The notes beneath the pieces are model-generated. The model did not search any database and was not told the origin of the DNA. It worked only from the letters and a program-made list of their open reading frames with translations. From Streptomyces sp. NRRL F-6492 (lineage in GTDB: Bacteria > Actinomycetota > Actinomycetes > Streptomycetales > Streptomycetaceae), in the NCBI RefSeq assembly GCF_001280125.1, contig NZ_LGEG01000171.1, forward strand, positions 16,203 through 80,202: a DNA stretch of 64,000 bases, given 5' to 3'. Below, in pieces: positions 36,301 to 54,641 of the stretch. Numbering within the stretch: position 1 is the stretch's first letter; every line of letters begins with the position of its first letter. A program made the position numbers and the translations under genes.

Positions 36301-39300
36301 GGGTCCTGCACGTCTACGGACCCACCGAGACCACCACCTTCGCCACCCGGTACGCCGTCCCCGCCGACCTCCCGGCCGGACCGCCGCCCATCGGCCGCCC
36401 CCTGGACGGCATGCGGCTGTACGTCCTGGACGACGCGCTCCGCCCGGTCCCGCCGGGCGTGGTGGGCGAGCTCTACCTCGCCGGGCGCGGCGTGGCGCGC
36501 GGCTACACCGGACGCCCCGGCCCGACCGCCACCCGGTTCGTCGCCGACCCCTTCGCGGCCGACGGCGGCCGCATGTACCGCACCGGCGACCTCGTGCGCT
36601 GGACCCCGGACGGGCACGTCGCCTACGTCGCCCGCGCCGACGGCCAGGTCAAGCTGCGCGGCCACCGCGTCGAACCCGGCGAGATCGAGGGCGTCCTCGC
36701 CGGACGCCCCGAGGTCGCCGACGCGTTCGTCCTGGTCCGCGAGGACGTGCCGGGCGACCGCCGGCTCGTCGCCTACGTCGTCCCGGCCGCCGGCGCCCGC
36801 CCCGACCCCGGCGAACTGGCCCGCGAGGTCGGCCGCGCCCTGCCCGCCTACATGGTGCCCGCCGCGATCGTCCCCCTGGACGCGCTCCCGCTCACCCCCA
36901 ACGGCAAGGTGGACCGCGCCGCCCTCCCGGCACCCGCCCACGACGCCCCGGCCCACGGCCGGGCCCCGCGCACCGCCCGCGAGGAGATCGTCTGCGGCCT
37001 CTTCGCCGACCTGCTCGGCCTGCGGACGGCGGGCGCCGACGACGACTTCTTCGCCCTCGGCGGCCACTCCCTGCTCGCCACCCGCCTCGCCGCCCGGCTG
37101 CGCACCGTCCTCGACGTGGAGATCGAGGTCAGGACCGTCTTCGAGCACCCGACGCCCGCGGCGCTCGCGGCCGTCCTCGACGGCGCGGAAGCGGCCAGGG
37201 CACGGCTCGAACGCGTCGCGCGCCGCCCCGACCCGATGCCGCTGTCCTTCGCGCAGCAGCGCCTGTGGTTCCTCCACCGCTTCGAGGGCCCGAGCCCCAC
37301 GTACAACGTGCCGCTCGTCCTGCGCCTGGACGGCCCGCTCGACACGGACGCCCTGACCCGCGCCCTCACGGACGTGGTCGAACGGCACGAGAGCCTGCGC
37401 ACCGTCTTCCCCGACACCGGGGGAGTGCCCGGCCAGCGGGTGCTCGACGCCGCCGGCGCCGACATCGACCTGACGCCCCGCGACGTCGAACCGGACCTGC
37501 TCGACGCGGTCCTGGGCGCCGAGACCGCGTACGCCTTCGACGTGAGCGCCGAACGGCCCGTACGGGCCCGGATGCTCCGCCTCGGGGACGACTCCCACGT
37601 CCTGGTGCTCCTCGTCCACCACATCGCGGGCGACGGCTGGTCCCTCGCCCCCCTCGCCCGCGACCTCGGCACGGCCTACCGCGCCCGCGCCGCGGGACAG
37701 GACCCGGCCTGGGCCGCGCTGCCCGTCCAGTACGCGGACTACACGCTGTGGCAGCGGACGCTCCTCGGCGACGAGGAGGACCCGTCCGGCACGGCCGCCC
37801 GCCAGCTGGAGTTCTGGCGGACCGCGCTCGCCGGACTGCCCGACCTCCTCGACCTGCCGCTCGACCGGCCGCGCCCGGCCGTCGCCACGCACCGGGGCGA
37901 CGCGTTCGCCTTCCCGGTCGACGCGGCGACGCACCGCGCCCTCGCCGACCTCGCCCGGTCCCGGGGATGCAGCCTCTTCATGGTGCTCCAGGCCGCGCTC
38001 GCGGTGCTGCTCCGCGCGCACGGCGCCGGCGAGGACGTCCCGCTGGGCACGCCCGTCGCGGGACGCACCGACGAGGCGCTCGACGACCTGGTCGGCTTCT
38101 TCGTCAACACCCTGGTCCTGCGCACCGACCTGAGCGGCGACCCCACGTTCGAACAGGTCCTCGACCGGGTGCGGGAGTTCGACCTCGCGGCCTACGCCCA
38201 CCAGGACGTGCCCTTCGAACGCCTCGTGGACGCACTGGACCCCGAGCGGGCCCAGAACCGCCACCCGCTGTTCCAGACCATGCTCGTGCTCCAGAACCAC
38301 GCCGGGGCGAGCGTGGACCTGCCGGGCCTCACGGTGACGGAGCAGCCGGTCCGCACCGGCATCAGCAAGTTCGACCTCACGTTCACGTTCACCGAGCGCC
38401 GGGACGAGGAGGGCCGCCCCGCCGGCCTCGACGGGCACCTGGAGTTCGCCACCGACCTCTTCGCCCACCCCACCGCGCACGCCCTCGCCGCCCGTCTGAC
38501 CCGGCTCCTCGGCGCGCTCGCCGCCGCCCCGGACCGGCGCGTCCGCACGGTGGAGGTGCTGACGGCGGACGAGCGGACCGCGCTCGTCCGGAGCGGCCAC
38601 GGCCCCGCCCGTACGGTACCGGCCCGGACCGTGCCCGAAGCGTTCCGCGCCCAGCGCGACCGCACCCCCGGGGCGGTCGCCGTGCGGGACGGCGCACGGA
38701 ACACCACCTTCGCCGAACTCGACGCGCTCTCCGACGCCCTGGCGCGCCTGCTGCGCGGGCGCGGGATCGGCCGCGGAGACGTGGTGGCACTCGCGATGCC
38801 CGGCACCACCCACCAGGTGGTGGCCATGCTCGCGGTCGCCAAGGCCGGCGCCGCGTGGCTGCCGGTCGACCCGGAGTACCCCGCCGCCCGGCTCGGCTTC
38901 GTGATCGACGACGCCCGGCCCGTCCTCCTCGTGACCACGACGGCGACCCTGGGGACGCTGCCGGACCTGCCGGTGCCCGTCCTCGCGGTCGACGGCCCGC
39001 GGGCCGCGGCGGAGACCGTGGCGGAACCCGCGCAGGAAGCCGTACCGCAGGTCGTGCCGGACCCGGGGGACGCCGTCTACGTCATCCACACCTCGGGCTC
39101 GACCGGCCGCCCCAAGGGCGTCGTCGTCACCCACGCCGCCCTCACCAACCACATGGCCTGGATGGCCGGCCACCTGTCCCTCACCGACGCCGACCGCGTC
39201 CTGGCCCGGACCTCGCCGAGCTTCGACGCCTCGGTGTGGGAGACCTGGCTGCCGCTGCTGCACGGCGGCGCCACCTGCCCGGTGCCGCCGTCCCTCAACC

Positions 39301-42004
39301 ACGACCCGGCCGGACTCCTCGCCCGGATGCGCCGGGAGGGGGTGACCGTCGCCCAGTTCGTGCCCTCGCTCCTGTCCCTCGTCCTCGGCGAGACCGAGCG
39401 CGAGGAACCGCCGGCCTCCCTCCGGGCCGTCCTGTGCGGCGGCGAGCCGCTGACCGCGTCCCTGGCCGAACGCGCCGGACGGGCCTGGGGCGCCGAGACG
39501 CACAACCTGTACGGACCGACCGAGGCGACCGTCGACGCCACCGCCCACCACCACCGGCCCGTCGGCGCGACGGCGCCCGGCGCGACGGTGCCCCTCGGCC
39601 GGCCGATCGACAACACCCGCGCGCACGTCCTCGACGACGCCCTCGCCCCGGTCCCGCCGGGCGTCGTGGGCGAGCTGTACCTGGCGGGCGAGGGCCTGGC
39701 GCGCGGCTACCTCGGCCGTCCCGGCCTGACCGCCGAACGGTTCGTCGCCGACCCGTTCGGGCCGCCGGGGACGCGGATGTACCGCACGGGCGACCTCGTC
39801 CGCCGCGCCGCGGACGGCCTCCTCTCCTACGTGTCCCGCGCCGACGACCAGGTCAAGCTGCACGGCCTGCGCATCGAACCGGGCGAGATCGAGGCCGCCC
39901 TCACCGCGCTCGACGGCGTCGCCGCCGCCACCGTGCTCGTCCGCGAGGACCGGCCCGGCGAGCACCGCCTCGTCGCCTACGCGGTCCCCGCACCCGGCGG
40001 CCCCGGCCTCCCGGACGCCCGCGAACTGCGCGAACGGCTGGCCGAGTCCCTCCCGCCGTACATGGTCCCCGCCGACTTCGTCCCCCTGGACGCGCTGCCG
40101 CTGCTGCCCAACGGCAAGACGGACCGGCGCGCCCTCCCGGCCCCCGCCCGCCCCGCCGCCGAGGCCGGGCGCACGGACGGAGGGAAGCCGCGCACCGCGC
40201 GGGAACGGATCCTGTGCGACGTCTTCGCCACCGTGCTGCGCGTGCCCGAGGTGCGCACCGACGACGACTTCTTCGCCCTCGGCGGCGACAGCATCCTGTC
40301 CATCCAACTGGTCAGCCGGGTCCGCGAGAACCGGCTCGGCATCACCCCCCGGGACGTCTTCCTGCACCGCACGCCCGAGGCCCTCGCGGCGACCGCCGAG
40401 GAACTCGACGGGCGGACCCCGGCCCCGGCCGACGACGGGGTGGGCACCATGCCGCTCACCCCCATCGCGGCCTGGTTCCTGGACCGGCCGGGACCCACGG
40501 ACGGCTACAACCAGTCCGCGGTGCTGCGGACCCCCGAGGGCGCCGACGAGGAGCGCCTGGCCGCCGCGCTCCAGCTCCTCGTCGACCACCACGACATGCT
40601 GCGGGTGCGGGTCACCCGCACCGCCGGGGGCGAACCGGCCCTGGAGACCCTGCCCCGGGGGACCGTACGGGTCCGTCCCCGCCTCACCCGGATCGACGTC
40701 ACGGGGCGGGACGAGGACGGGATCCGCGCCGCCCTCGCCGAGGCGGGCGAGCGGGCCAGGGAACGGCTGCGGCCCGCGCACGGCGAGGTGTTCGAGGCGG
40801 TGTGGTGCGACGCCGGCCCCCGGGCCCGTGGACGCCTGCTGCTCGTCGTCCACCACCTGGCGGTCGACGCGGTGTCCTGGCGCGTGCTCGCCGAGGACCT
40901 GGTGACGGCCTGGCGCGCGGTGTCCGACACCACCGGCGCCCCGTCCCCCGCCATCACCGGCCCCGCACCGCAAGCCCCCGCCCCCGTACCCGTCCTGCCC
41001 CCCGTCACCACCTCCTACCGGTCCTGGGCGCGGCTCCTCGCCGCCCAGGCCCGGGAGGGCACGCGGACGTCCGAACTCCCGCTCTGGGAGACCGCGGCCC
41101 GCGCGTCCGACCCGCCGCTGGCCGGGCGGCCCCTCGACCCCGCACGGGACACGGCGGGCCGCACCCGGACCCTCATCACCCACCCGGCGGCCTCCCGCAC
41201 CGAGGCCCTGCTCACCACCGCCCCCACCGCCTTCCACGCGGGCGTGGACGACGTCCTGCTCACGGCCCTCGCCCTCGCCGTCCGCTCCTGGCGCGCGGAG
41301 CGCGCCGACCGGACCGGGGCACCGCGCCCGGAGGGCGGCGGCGTCCTGATCGACCTGGAGAGCCACGGCCGCGAGCAGATCGCCGCGCACCTCGACCTGT
41401 CCCGTACGGTCGGCTGGTTCACCAGCCTCTACCCGGTCCTGCTCGACCCCGGCCCCCTCGACCCGCGCGACCCCGGCCGCTTCGACGCCGGCCTCGTGGA
41501 CCGGGCCGTCAAACGCGTCAAGGAACAGCTGCGGGCCGTGCCGGACCACGGCATCGGCCACGGCGTGCTGCGCCGCCTCGACCCCGGCGCACGCGTCCGC
41601 CTCGAAGGGGCGGCCGAACCCCAGATCGGCTTCAACTACCTCGGCCGGTACGCGGCCGGGGACCCGGCGGGCGACGGGGAGGCCGACTGGCAGGTGGTCC
41701 TCGACGGCGGCGGCCCGGCCGCCCAGGACCGGGACATGCCGGTCCACCACGTCCTGGACATCAACGCCCACACCGAGGACCGGCTCGGCGGGCCGCGCCT
41801 GGTGACGCGCTGGACCTGGCCCGCCGGACTGCTCGACGAGCCGGACGTGACGGCCCTGGCCGACGCCTTCGACCGGGCCCTGGGCGCGATCGCCGAACAC
41901 GCCGGGCGGCCCGACACGGGCGGCTGGACGCCGTCCGACCTTCCCCTGGTCTCCCTCGACCAGAACCAGATCGACCGACTGAAGAACAAGTGGGGTGGAC
42001 GCAA

Positions 42005-42008
<4 letters not shown>
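27396..42008 (+). CDS. NRPS-1, four modules: C-A-PCP / C-A-PCP / C-A-PCP / C-A-PCP-E
   Basis: 4,870 residues, ATG 27396 with GAAGG upstream. C1 (HHVAVDG about 147) opens with [13 protein letters not shown], like EntF-type acyl-accepting C domains. Other C domains: HHVAADG (1253), HHIAGDG (2337 and 3408). Carrier serines: GGHS near 1060, 2151, 3222, GGDS near 4294 (the form common before epimerases). The final domain has [10 protein letters not shown] (4486) and [10 protein letters not shown]: an epimerase. A-domain pockets by eye against GrsA: A1 DAFFAGVTFK, A3 DAFFCGVTFK (aliphatic, Val/Ile-like), A2 DAWQLGLIDK and A4 DAWQLGLVDK (close to Gln codes). All keep the A10 lysine. Residue 4 should therefore be D-Gln-like. 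The stop overlaps the NRPS-2 start (GTGA). C1 has a Pro/Gly-rich insertion and A2 a four-copy repeat. Confidence 0.95.
32523..32604. repeat. Four tandem 21-bp repeats inside NRPS-1 A2
   Basis: Unit GACCCGTCCGTACGGGCCGAG starts at 32523, 32544, 32565 and 32586 (last copy 19 bases). It encodes DPSVRAE repeated in the loop just before the A3 core motif of the second adenylation domain. The frame is kept for any copy number. Confidence 0.95.
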
Positions 42009-49585
<7,577 letters not shown>

Positions 49586-50199
49586 CTCCGGGCGGACGTC
49601 CACGTCCCGGCCGACGGGGAGGACACCCCGTCGGCCGGGACGTCCCAGGAGACGTCGCGCCCTCGGCCGAGCGTGACGTGGGGAACCCAACGGGCCGGAT
49701 CGAGGAGGGGGTTCGGCCTTCCGCCCTCCGGCGCCTCGCGCAGGGTCCGCCACACCGCCTCGTGCAGCCGGAGCAGGGCGTCGTCGGGCCGCACGGCCCA
49801 CGCCAGGACGCGGACCCGGCCGGAGAACCGCACGAGTCCGTCGAGCCGCAGGGGAACCGGCAGGGCCTCCGCGAACACGCGGAGCAACCGGGCGCGCGTC
49901 TCCGCCGACAGGCCGTCGGCCGAGGCGAGGGTGAGATGGGGCCGGTTGGTCGGATGGCGGTGCCCGGCCAGGCTGGGCAGACCGGCGTCCGCCAGACGCC
50001 GCCACGCGTCCCGGACGGCCCGCTCGGTCGACGGGTCGGGAAGCAGTTCCACACTGTGCACACGGGCAGCCTAGGGGCCGTGCGCGCCGCGTGCGGGGGC
50101 ACGGCGGCGGTGTGACGATGGTGGTCCCGGACGGCGGTGACCGGCAGGTGGAGAGGTCGTCGCTCCGCCGGTTCCCCTATCGAGGAGTGGGTGCGTCGC

Positions 50200-50454
50200 A
50201 TGGACAGGTCCGCACTGATCGAGGCGGTCACGCGCAAGGTGGCGGACGGGGACGATCCGTCGTCCGAACAGATCGGCCGGGTCGTCGACGCCGTGTTCGG
50301 CACCGTCGAGGAGGCGGGGGCGATCGCCGAGGCGCTCAAGGAGGGCGGGACGGTCACCCTCCTCGGGTTCGGCAGCTTCCACGACGAGGACGGCGAGGTG
50401 GGCCTGCGGCCGGGCAAGGCCCTCGAAGAGTTCGTCCACGGCCGGGTCGGCTGA
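50200..50454 (+). CDS. HU-family-like DNA-binding protein
   Basis: 84 residues, ATG 50200 with GAGGAG 12 bases upstream (GTG 50191 is an alternative). The start MDRSALIEAVTRKVADGDDP and the centre GGTVTLLGFGSFHDEDGEVG fit the HU/IHF fold: two N-terminal helices, then GFGSF leading into the DNA-binding arm. The arm is shorter and less basic than in HU (GLRPGKALEEFVHG), so DNA binding may be weak or changed. Divergent to the 2H phosphoesterase; followed 16 bases on by the SRPBCC gene. Confidence 0.78.
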   Translation: MDRSALIEAVTRKVADGDDPSSEQIGRVVDAVFGTVEEAGAIAEALKEGGTVTLLGFGSFHDEDGEVGLRPGKALEEFVHGRVG

Positions 50455-50469
50455 GGGCCGAGCGGACCG

Positions 50470-50889
50470 ATGGCGGTCATGACGCTGCGGGCCGCGGGCC
50501 CGGCCCCCGTCGGGGACGTCTGGACGCGTTACGCCGTACTCGCCCTCTGGCCCACGTGGTCGCCGCAGATCAGGGCGGTGCGCGCGGACGGCGTGCGGAT
50601 CGCGCCCGGCGTGCGGGGCGAGGTCGTCTCGTTCCTCGGTGTCTCCGCGAGGTTCGTCGTGGAGTCCGTCGACGAGGAACGGCGGCGGTGGACGTGGCGG
50701 GTCGCACTGGGGCCGGTGCGCCTGAGACTGCGCCACGAGGTCCTCGCCCGGCCGGCCGGATCGGCCACGACCCTGCGGGTCGAGGGACCGGCCGTCGCCC
50801 TCGCGGCCTACGCCGGCCCGGCCCGGTGGGCCCTGGGCCGCCTGGTCGCCGGACGGGGCGGAGATCCCGTCCGGCCCGATCGGTCTTGA
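50470..50889 (+). CDS. SRPBCC-family (START/Bet v 1-like) protein
   Basis: 139 residues, ATG 50470. The order WTRYAVLALWPTWSPQIRAV, GVRGEVVSFLGVSARFVVES, WTWRVALGPVRLRLRHEVLA, and a C-terminal helix (ALAAYAGPARWALGRLV) matches polyketide-cyclase/SRPBCC helix-grip proteins that bind small hydrophobic ligands. It follows the HU-like gene by 15 bases and precedes the DUF3533 gene by 14 bases, so the three probably form one operon. Ligand unknown. Confidence 0.82.
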   Translation: MAVMTLRAAGPAPVGDVWTRYAVLALWPTWSPQIRAVRADGVRIAPGVRGEVVSFLGVSARFVVESVDEERRRWTWRVALGPVRLRLRHEVLARPAGSATTLRVEGPAVALAAYAGPARWALGRLVAGRGGDPVRPDRS

Positions 50890-50903
50890 GGGGTGTGGAG
50901 ACC

Positions 50904-52034
50904 ATGTCCGACGCGCACGACGACGACCCTCCTCCCCCCGGCGACTCCGCGGACGGCGGCGCGGGCCGGGAGCGCGAGCGGGCCGCGGCGCCGCACGGCG
51001 CCCACGGCCGGCCGCCGAGCCGCTCCGAGCGCTGGACGGTCTTCACCCGTTCGCCCTTCTTCCCGGCGACCGTGCTGGTCCTGATCCTGGCCGCGGCCGC
51101 CGCCCTGTTCGCCGGCTCGTACACGTACACGATGGCGAACCCGACCCCCCGTCACATCCCGACGGCCGTCATCGGGGCGGCGGACTCGCCGACCGGCAGG
51201 ACGTTCACCGGGGGGATGGAGCGGGCGCTGGACTCCTCGCTCGAACTGCGGCCCTACCGGACGCGTGCCGGGGCGCTGGACGCGGTGAACGAGCAGAAGG
51301 TCTTCGCCGTCATGACCCTGCGGGACGACCGCGTGGCCTTCGACGTCGCCGGAGCCTCGGGCGCCTCGGTGGCCCAGCTCCTCACGGAGTCGGCGGTGGA
51401 GGTGGGCCGGGCTACGGGAGTGCCGGTCACGGTGGCGGACGTCAAACCGCTGCAGAAGGGCGACCCGCGCGGGCTCGCGCTGTTCTACATCTCGCTCGCC
51501 GCCGTGATCATCGGATTCGTCGGGGCCATCCAGCTCAGCGTGCACGCGAGACCGCTGAACCCCGCCGAACGGATCGCCTTCACCGCGCTCTACGCCCTGC
51601 TGGGCGGGTTCGCCATCGCCGCGACCGTGGACTGGCTGCTCGGCGCGCTCGACCTGCCGTTCGTCGAGTCGTGGCTGATCCTCGCGCTGACCATGTTCGC
51701 CTCCGGCATGGTCTTCTCCATGTTCAACACCCTGATCGGGCGCTGGGCGATGCTTCCCACCTGGGGGCTGATGGTGCTCCTCGGCAACCCCTCCTCGGGC
51801 GGCGCGGTGTCCTGGCCGCTGCTGCCGTCGCCGCTCGGGCACATCGGCCAGTGGCTCCCGCCGGGCGCCTCGGTGAACGCGCAGCACACGGCCGTGTACT
51901 TCGGCGGCCACCAGCACCTCTTCCCCTTCGTGGTACTGGCCGGGTGGGCGCTGGTGTCCTCGGCGGTGTTCTGGGTCTGGCGGCACCGGCATCCGGGCGG
52001 CCGGGAGCGGGGTGGGGCGCACGCGGCCCTGTGA
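50904..52034 (+). CDS. DUF3533 (YhgE/Pip, SNG1-like) membrane protein
   Basis: 376 residues, ATG 50904 after GTGTGGAG. The cytoplasmic N-terminus is acidic/Arg-rich. Helix 1 (FPATVLVLILAAAAALFAG) is followed by a large outside domain (about 75-190), then helices near LALFYISLAAVIIGFVGAI, RIAFTALYALLGGFAIAAT, WLILALTMFASGMVFSMFN, WAMLPTWGLMVLLGNPSSGG and a last helix ending FWVWRHRH. This is the ABC-2-permease-like layout of YhgE/Pip proteins, linked to export in related systems. No ATPase gene is adjacent. Third gene of the putative HU-SRPBCC operon. Confidence 0.85.
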   Translation: MSDAHDDDPPPPGDSADGGAGRERERAAAPHGAHGRPPSRSERWTVFTRSPFFPATVLVLILAAAAALFAGSYTYTMANPTPRHIPTAVIGAADSPTGRTFTGGMERALDSSLELRPYRTRAGALDAVNEQKVFAVMTLRDDRVAFDVAGASGASVAQLLTESAVEVGRATGVPVTVADVKPLQKGDPRGLALFYISLAAVIIGFVGAIQLSVHARPLNPAERIAFTALYALLGGFAIAATVDWLLGALDLPFVESWLILALTMFASGMVFSMFNTLIGRWAMLPTWGLMVLLGNPSSGGAVSWPLLPSPLGHIGQWLPPGASVNAQHTAVYFGGHQHLFPFVVLAGWALVSSAVFWVWRHRHPGGRERGGAHAAL

Positions 52035-52093
52035 GGCCCCGTGCCGTACGGGGCACGGCGCACGCCCGTGCCCGGCGCGGACCCCACGCGCGC

Positions 52094-52134
52094 GGGGGCC
52101 GGCCCTCCGCGCCGAGCGCGGCCGACCGGCCCCC
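52094..52134. terminator. GC-rich hairpin between convergent genes
   Basis: GGGGGCCGG (52094-52102) pairs with CCGGCCCCC (52126-52134). It sits between the stops of the DUF3533 gene and the leftward hypothetical gene. A second hairpin (GCCCCGT.. with ACGGGGC) lies just upstream at about 52036-52052. Confidence 0.65.
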
Positions 52135-52151
52135 GGATCACCGGTGGCGGC

Positions 52152-52925
52152 TCACTGACCAGGAGCGGAAGTGGTCAGGAGCCGGTTGAAGAACGAGCGG
52201 TACTCGCGCAGCGCCACGCGGAGGGCCTCCGTGTCGGCGTCCCGGCCCTCGCCCCACTGCCCTTCGAGGGTGTGTTTGTGGTCGGCGAAGGCGGCGGCCA
52301 GCGTCTTCATCACGTCGGCGACCAGCTCGTCGGCCGAGTGGACCGCCTCGCGCGGGTCGTCGACGAACCGGCCCTGGATCTCGCGCCAGCGCTTGCGGTA
52401 CGCGTCGCCGTCCGCCTGCCCGAGCAGGTCCGGGACGTGCTCGTCCTCCCCACGTCCGGCGACGCCCGACAGCGGGCCGGGACGGGCCTCCGGTTCCCCG
52501 GACGCCGGAACCGGGCCGTTGTCGGCCGTGCCGGCGAGCGTCTTCCGCGGACCGGCGCCCGCGACGGACGCGTCCGGTTCGGTGGCACCGGCGTCCTGGC
52601 CGGGACGGCCGGGAGGGGTGGGGTCCCCTACGGACGTCGTGCTCCGCTCGGCGGGGACGGCGGACCGGTCCATCGTCTCGCGCTGCTCCGCCGTTCCGTG
52701 ACGGTCCGCCGTTCCGGGCAGGTCCGTGGTCTGGTGGCGGTCCGCCGTTCCGGGCCGGTCCGTCGTTTCGCGCTGCTCCGTGGTCCGGTGACGGTCCGCC
52801 GCTTCGCGCTGTTCCGTCGTTCCGCGCTGTTCCGTCGCTCTGTTCCGGTCCGCCGCGGCGGACCGGTCCGTCGTTCCGTAGGGGGCGGCCGACGTCTCCC
52901 GTTCGGCCGTTTCGTGGTCACGCAT
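52152..52925 (-). CDS. Hypothetical protein with TEQRE/DR repeat region, paralogue of its neighbour
   Basis: 257 residues, ATG 52925. Residues about 18-90 are a low-complexity tract rich in Thr, Arg, Glu, Asp built from variants of TTEQRETADRHRT, probably disordered. A second Pro/Gly/Ala-rich linker follows. The C-terminal domain (about 170-255; RWREIQGRFVDDPREAVHSA, DELVADVMKTLAAAFADH, ALREYRSFFNRLL) matches the C-terminal domain of the next gene upstream, so the two are paralogues. No named family recognised. Leftward, 16 bases after its paralogue, so likely one operon. Confidence 0.72.
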   Translation of the reverse strand: MRDHETAERETSAAPYGTTDRSAAADRNRATEQRGTTEQREAADRHRTTEQRETTDRPGTADRHQTTDLPGTADRHGTAEQRETMDRSAVPAERSTTSVGDPTPPGRPGQDAGATEPDASVAGAGPRKTLAGTADNGPVPASGEPEARPGPLSGVAGRGEDEHVPDLLGQADGDAYRKRWREIQGRFVDDPREAVHSADELVADVMKTLAAAFADHKHTLEGQWGEGRDADTEALRVALREYRSFFNRLLTTSAPGQ

Positions 52926-52941
52926 GTGTTCCGCCTCCGCG

Positions 52942-53499
52942 TCAGGACCGGCCGGAGCCGGTCGTCTTGCCGTCGGTGAGCAGCTCGCCGAAGAGGGCGC
53001 GGTAGTGCACCATCGCCTCCCGCAGCTGTTCGGTGGTGGCCGACCGGGAGGAACTCAGGGCGTGCACCTCCTGGGCGGCCCTGTAGTGCTCCAGCGTGCG
53101 GCCGTGCCGCACGGACAGGTCGCGCATCCGCTGCTCGTACCCCTCGGTGGGATAGCCGCGTTCGTGCATCAGGGCCGTCACCAGCCGGTCGGCCTCGTGC
53201 ACCGCGCCCTCGGGGGCGTCGACGAACTCCTCCTGGAGTTCCTTCCACCGCTGTGCGTACTGCTCCTTGGTGCCGCTCGGCAACGGCTTGATGTCCAGTT
53301 CCTGATGGCGCCGCTCCCGGGCGTCGAGGTCCTGCTCGGCGGCCCGCCTGCTGCCCGTCTCCTCGACGGCCCGGTCGTACTCGGGTCCGAACCGGTCGCG
53401 CAGACGCGCCCGTCGCCGGTGGTTCACCGCGGCGACGGTGACGAGCGCGACCACCACGACGGCGGCAACGACGATGGCCAGGACGATTCCGGTCGACAT
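52942..53499 (-). CDS. Membrane-anchored hypothetical protein sharing a helical domain with its neighbour
   Basis: 185 residues, ATG 53499 after GAGAGGTG. One N-terminal helix (VLAIVVAAVVVVALVTVAAV) precedes a charged region (RRRARLRDRFGPEYDRAVEE) and a helical domain: YAQRWKELQEEFVDAPEGAV, HEADRLVTALMHERGYPTEG, MVHYRALFGELL. This domain is shared with the gene at 52152-52925 (the pattern RW.E.Q..FVD.P..AVH.AD.LV). Similar single-pass proteins are common and uncharacterised in Streptomyces. Function unknown. Confidence 0.78.
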   Translation of the reverse strand: MSTGIVLAIVVAAVVVVALVTVAAVNHRRRARLRDRFGPEYDRAVEETGSRRAAEQDLDARERRHQELDIKPLPSGTKEQYAQRWKELQEEFVDAPEGAVHEADRLVTALMHERGYPTEGYEQRMRDLSVRHGRTLEHYRAAQEVHALSSSRSATTEQLREAMVHYRALFGELLTDGKTTGSGRS

Positions 53500-53575
53500 C
53501 GACTCGCACCTCTCGCTGTGTCTTGTCCGTAGGACCTCGGGTGCCCTGCGCCCCGTACTCCAAACGGACGCCGCG

Positions 53576-54607
53576 TCACGTCCCCCGCGCGGCGCCTGCG
53601 CCGAAGGTGCGGCGGTAGGCGGCGGGGGAGACGCCGAACGCCGTACGCATGTGCGCGCGCAGGGAGTTCCCGGAGCCCAGGCCGGCGCGGTGGGCGACGA
53701 GGTCGATCGGGAGGTCGGTCGTCTCCAGGAGCTGCTTGGCGAGCTCCAGGCGCTGGGCCGTGAGCCACTGGACCGGGGTCGTGCCGACCTCGTCGCGGAA
53801 CCGGCGGGTGAAGGACCGCAGGCTCATCCGGGCGTGCTCGGCGAGCCGTGCGAGGGTGAGCGGTTCCGCGAGGTGTTCGAGGGCCCAGGCGCGGGTGGCG
53901 GTGGTGCCGGCCAGGGCGGGCTCCGGGACGGGCCGGTCGATGAACTGGGCCTGTCCGCCGTCCCGCCAGGGAGGCACCACGCAGATGCGGGCGGCCCGGT
54001 TGGCGGTCGCGGCCCCGTGGTCGCGGCGGATCATGTGCAGGCACAGGTCGACGCCCGCCGCCACGCCCGCGGAGGTCAGGACGTCGCCGTCGTCGACGAA
54101 GAGCACGTCCTCGTCGACCTTGACCTTCGGATAGACCCGGCGGAACTCCGGCGCCAGGTTCCAGTGGGTGGTGGCCGGACGGCCGTCGAGGAGCCCGGCG
54201 GCCGCGAGCACGTAGGAACCGGTGCAGATGGACACCAGACGGGTGCCGGGCCGGATGCCGGCGATCGCCGAGGCGACCTCGGGCGGCAGCGGGCCGCCGT
54301 GACCCAGCTCGGGCATGGCGTGCGTGGGCGGGACGATCACGGTGTCGGCGCGCGCGAGGGCCTCGGGGCCGGCGGCGGGCTGCACGGTGAAACCGGCGTC
54401 GCTGGGCACCGGGGCGCCGTCGGCCGTGCAGACCGTGACCTCGTAGAGGAGCCGGCCGTCGGCCTCCATGGCGCTGCCGAAGACCCGGGAGGGGATGCCG
54501 AGCTCGAACGGGGGCACGCCGGGAAGCGCGAGCACGGCGATCCGGTGCGGCGCCGCCCGCGCCCCTTCCCGTTCGTTCCGCACCGTCCGGCCGTGTGTCG
54601 TTCCCAT
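53576..54607 (-). CDS. GlxA-type transcriptional regulator (DJ-1/PfpI + AraC HTH)
   Basis: 343 residues, ATG 54607. The N-terminal DJ-1/PfpI-like domain contains VSICTGSYVLAAAGLLDGR (about residue 126, nucleophile-elbow cysteine) and ATTHWNLAPEFRRVYP. The C-terminal AraC domain (about 246-330) has LTLARLAEHARMSLRSFTRR and LPIDLVAHRAGLGSGNSLRA. Such proteins regulate catabolic or stress genes in response to unknown ligands. It is divergent to the MDR oxidoreductase gene, with a 14-bp palindrome between, so control of itself and that gene is a reasonable inference. Confidence 0.9.
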   Translation of the reverse strand: MGTTHGRTVRNEREGARAAPHRIAVLALPGVPPFELGIPSRVFGSAMEADGRLLYEVTVCTADGAPVPSDAGFTVQPAAGPEALARADTVIVPPTHAMPELGHGGPLPPEVASAIAGIRPGTRLVSICTGSYVLAAAGLLDGRPATTHWNLAPEFRRVYPKVKVDEDVLFVDDGDVLTSAGVAAGVDLCLHMIRRDHGAATANRAARICVVPPWRDGGQAQFIDRPVPEPALAGTTATRAWALEHLAEPLTLARLAEHARMSLRSFTRRFRDEVGTTPVQWLTAQRLELAKQLLETTDLPIDLVAHRAGLGSGNSLRAHMRTAFGVSPAAYRRTFGAGAARGT

Positions 54608-54627
54608 GGCCAGATCCTGTCAGATAG

Positions 54628-54641
54628 TGGCCGTACGGCCA
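54628..54641. promoter_or_regulatory. Palindromic candidate operator between the GlxA regulator and the MDR gene
   Basis: TGGCCGTACGGCCA is a perfect 14-bp palindrome, 21 bases upstream of the regulator ATG in a 126-base divergent intergenic region. Adjacent ACTATCT could be part of a leftward -10. Ownership by the GlxA protein is inferred from position. Confidence 0.45.

Noticed and set aside
30239..42004. A continuous open frame running for 11 kb in another phase of NRPS-1 before joining NRPS-2
   Set aside because: It is Arg/Pro-rich shadow sequence caused by high GC. The true NRPS-2 begins at GTG 42005, where C-domain motifs start and the NRPS-1 stop overlaps.
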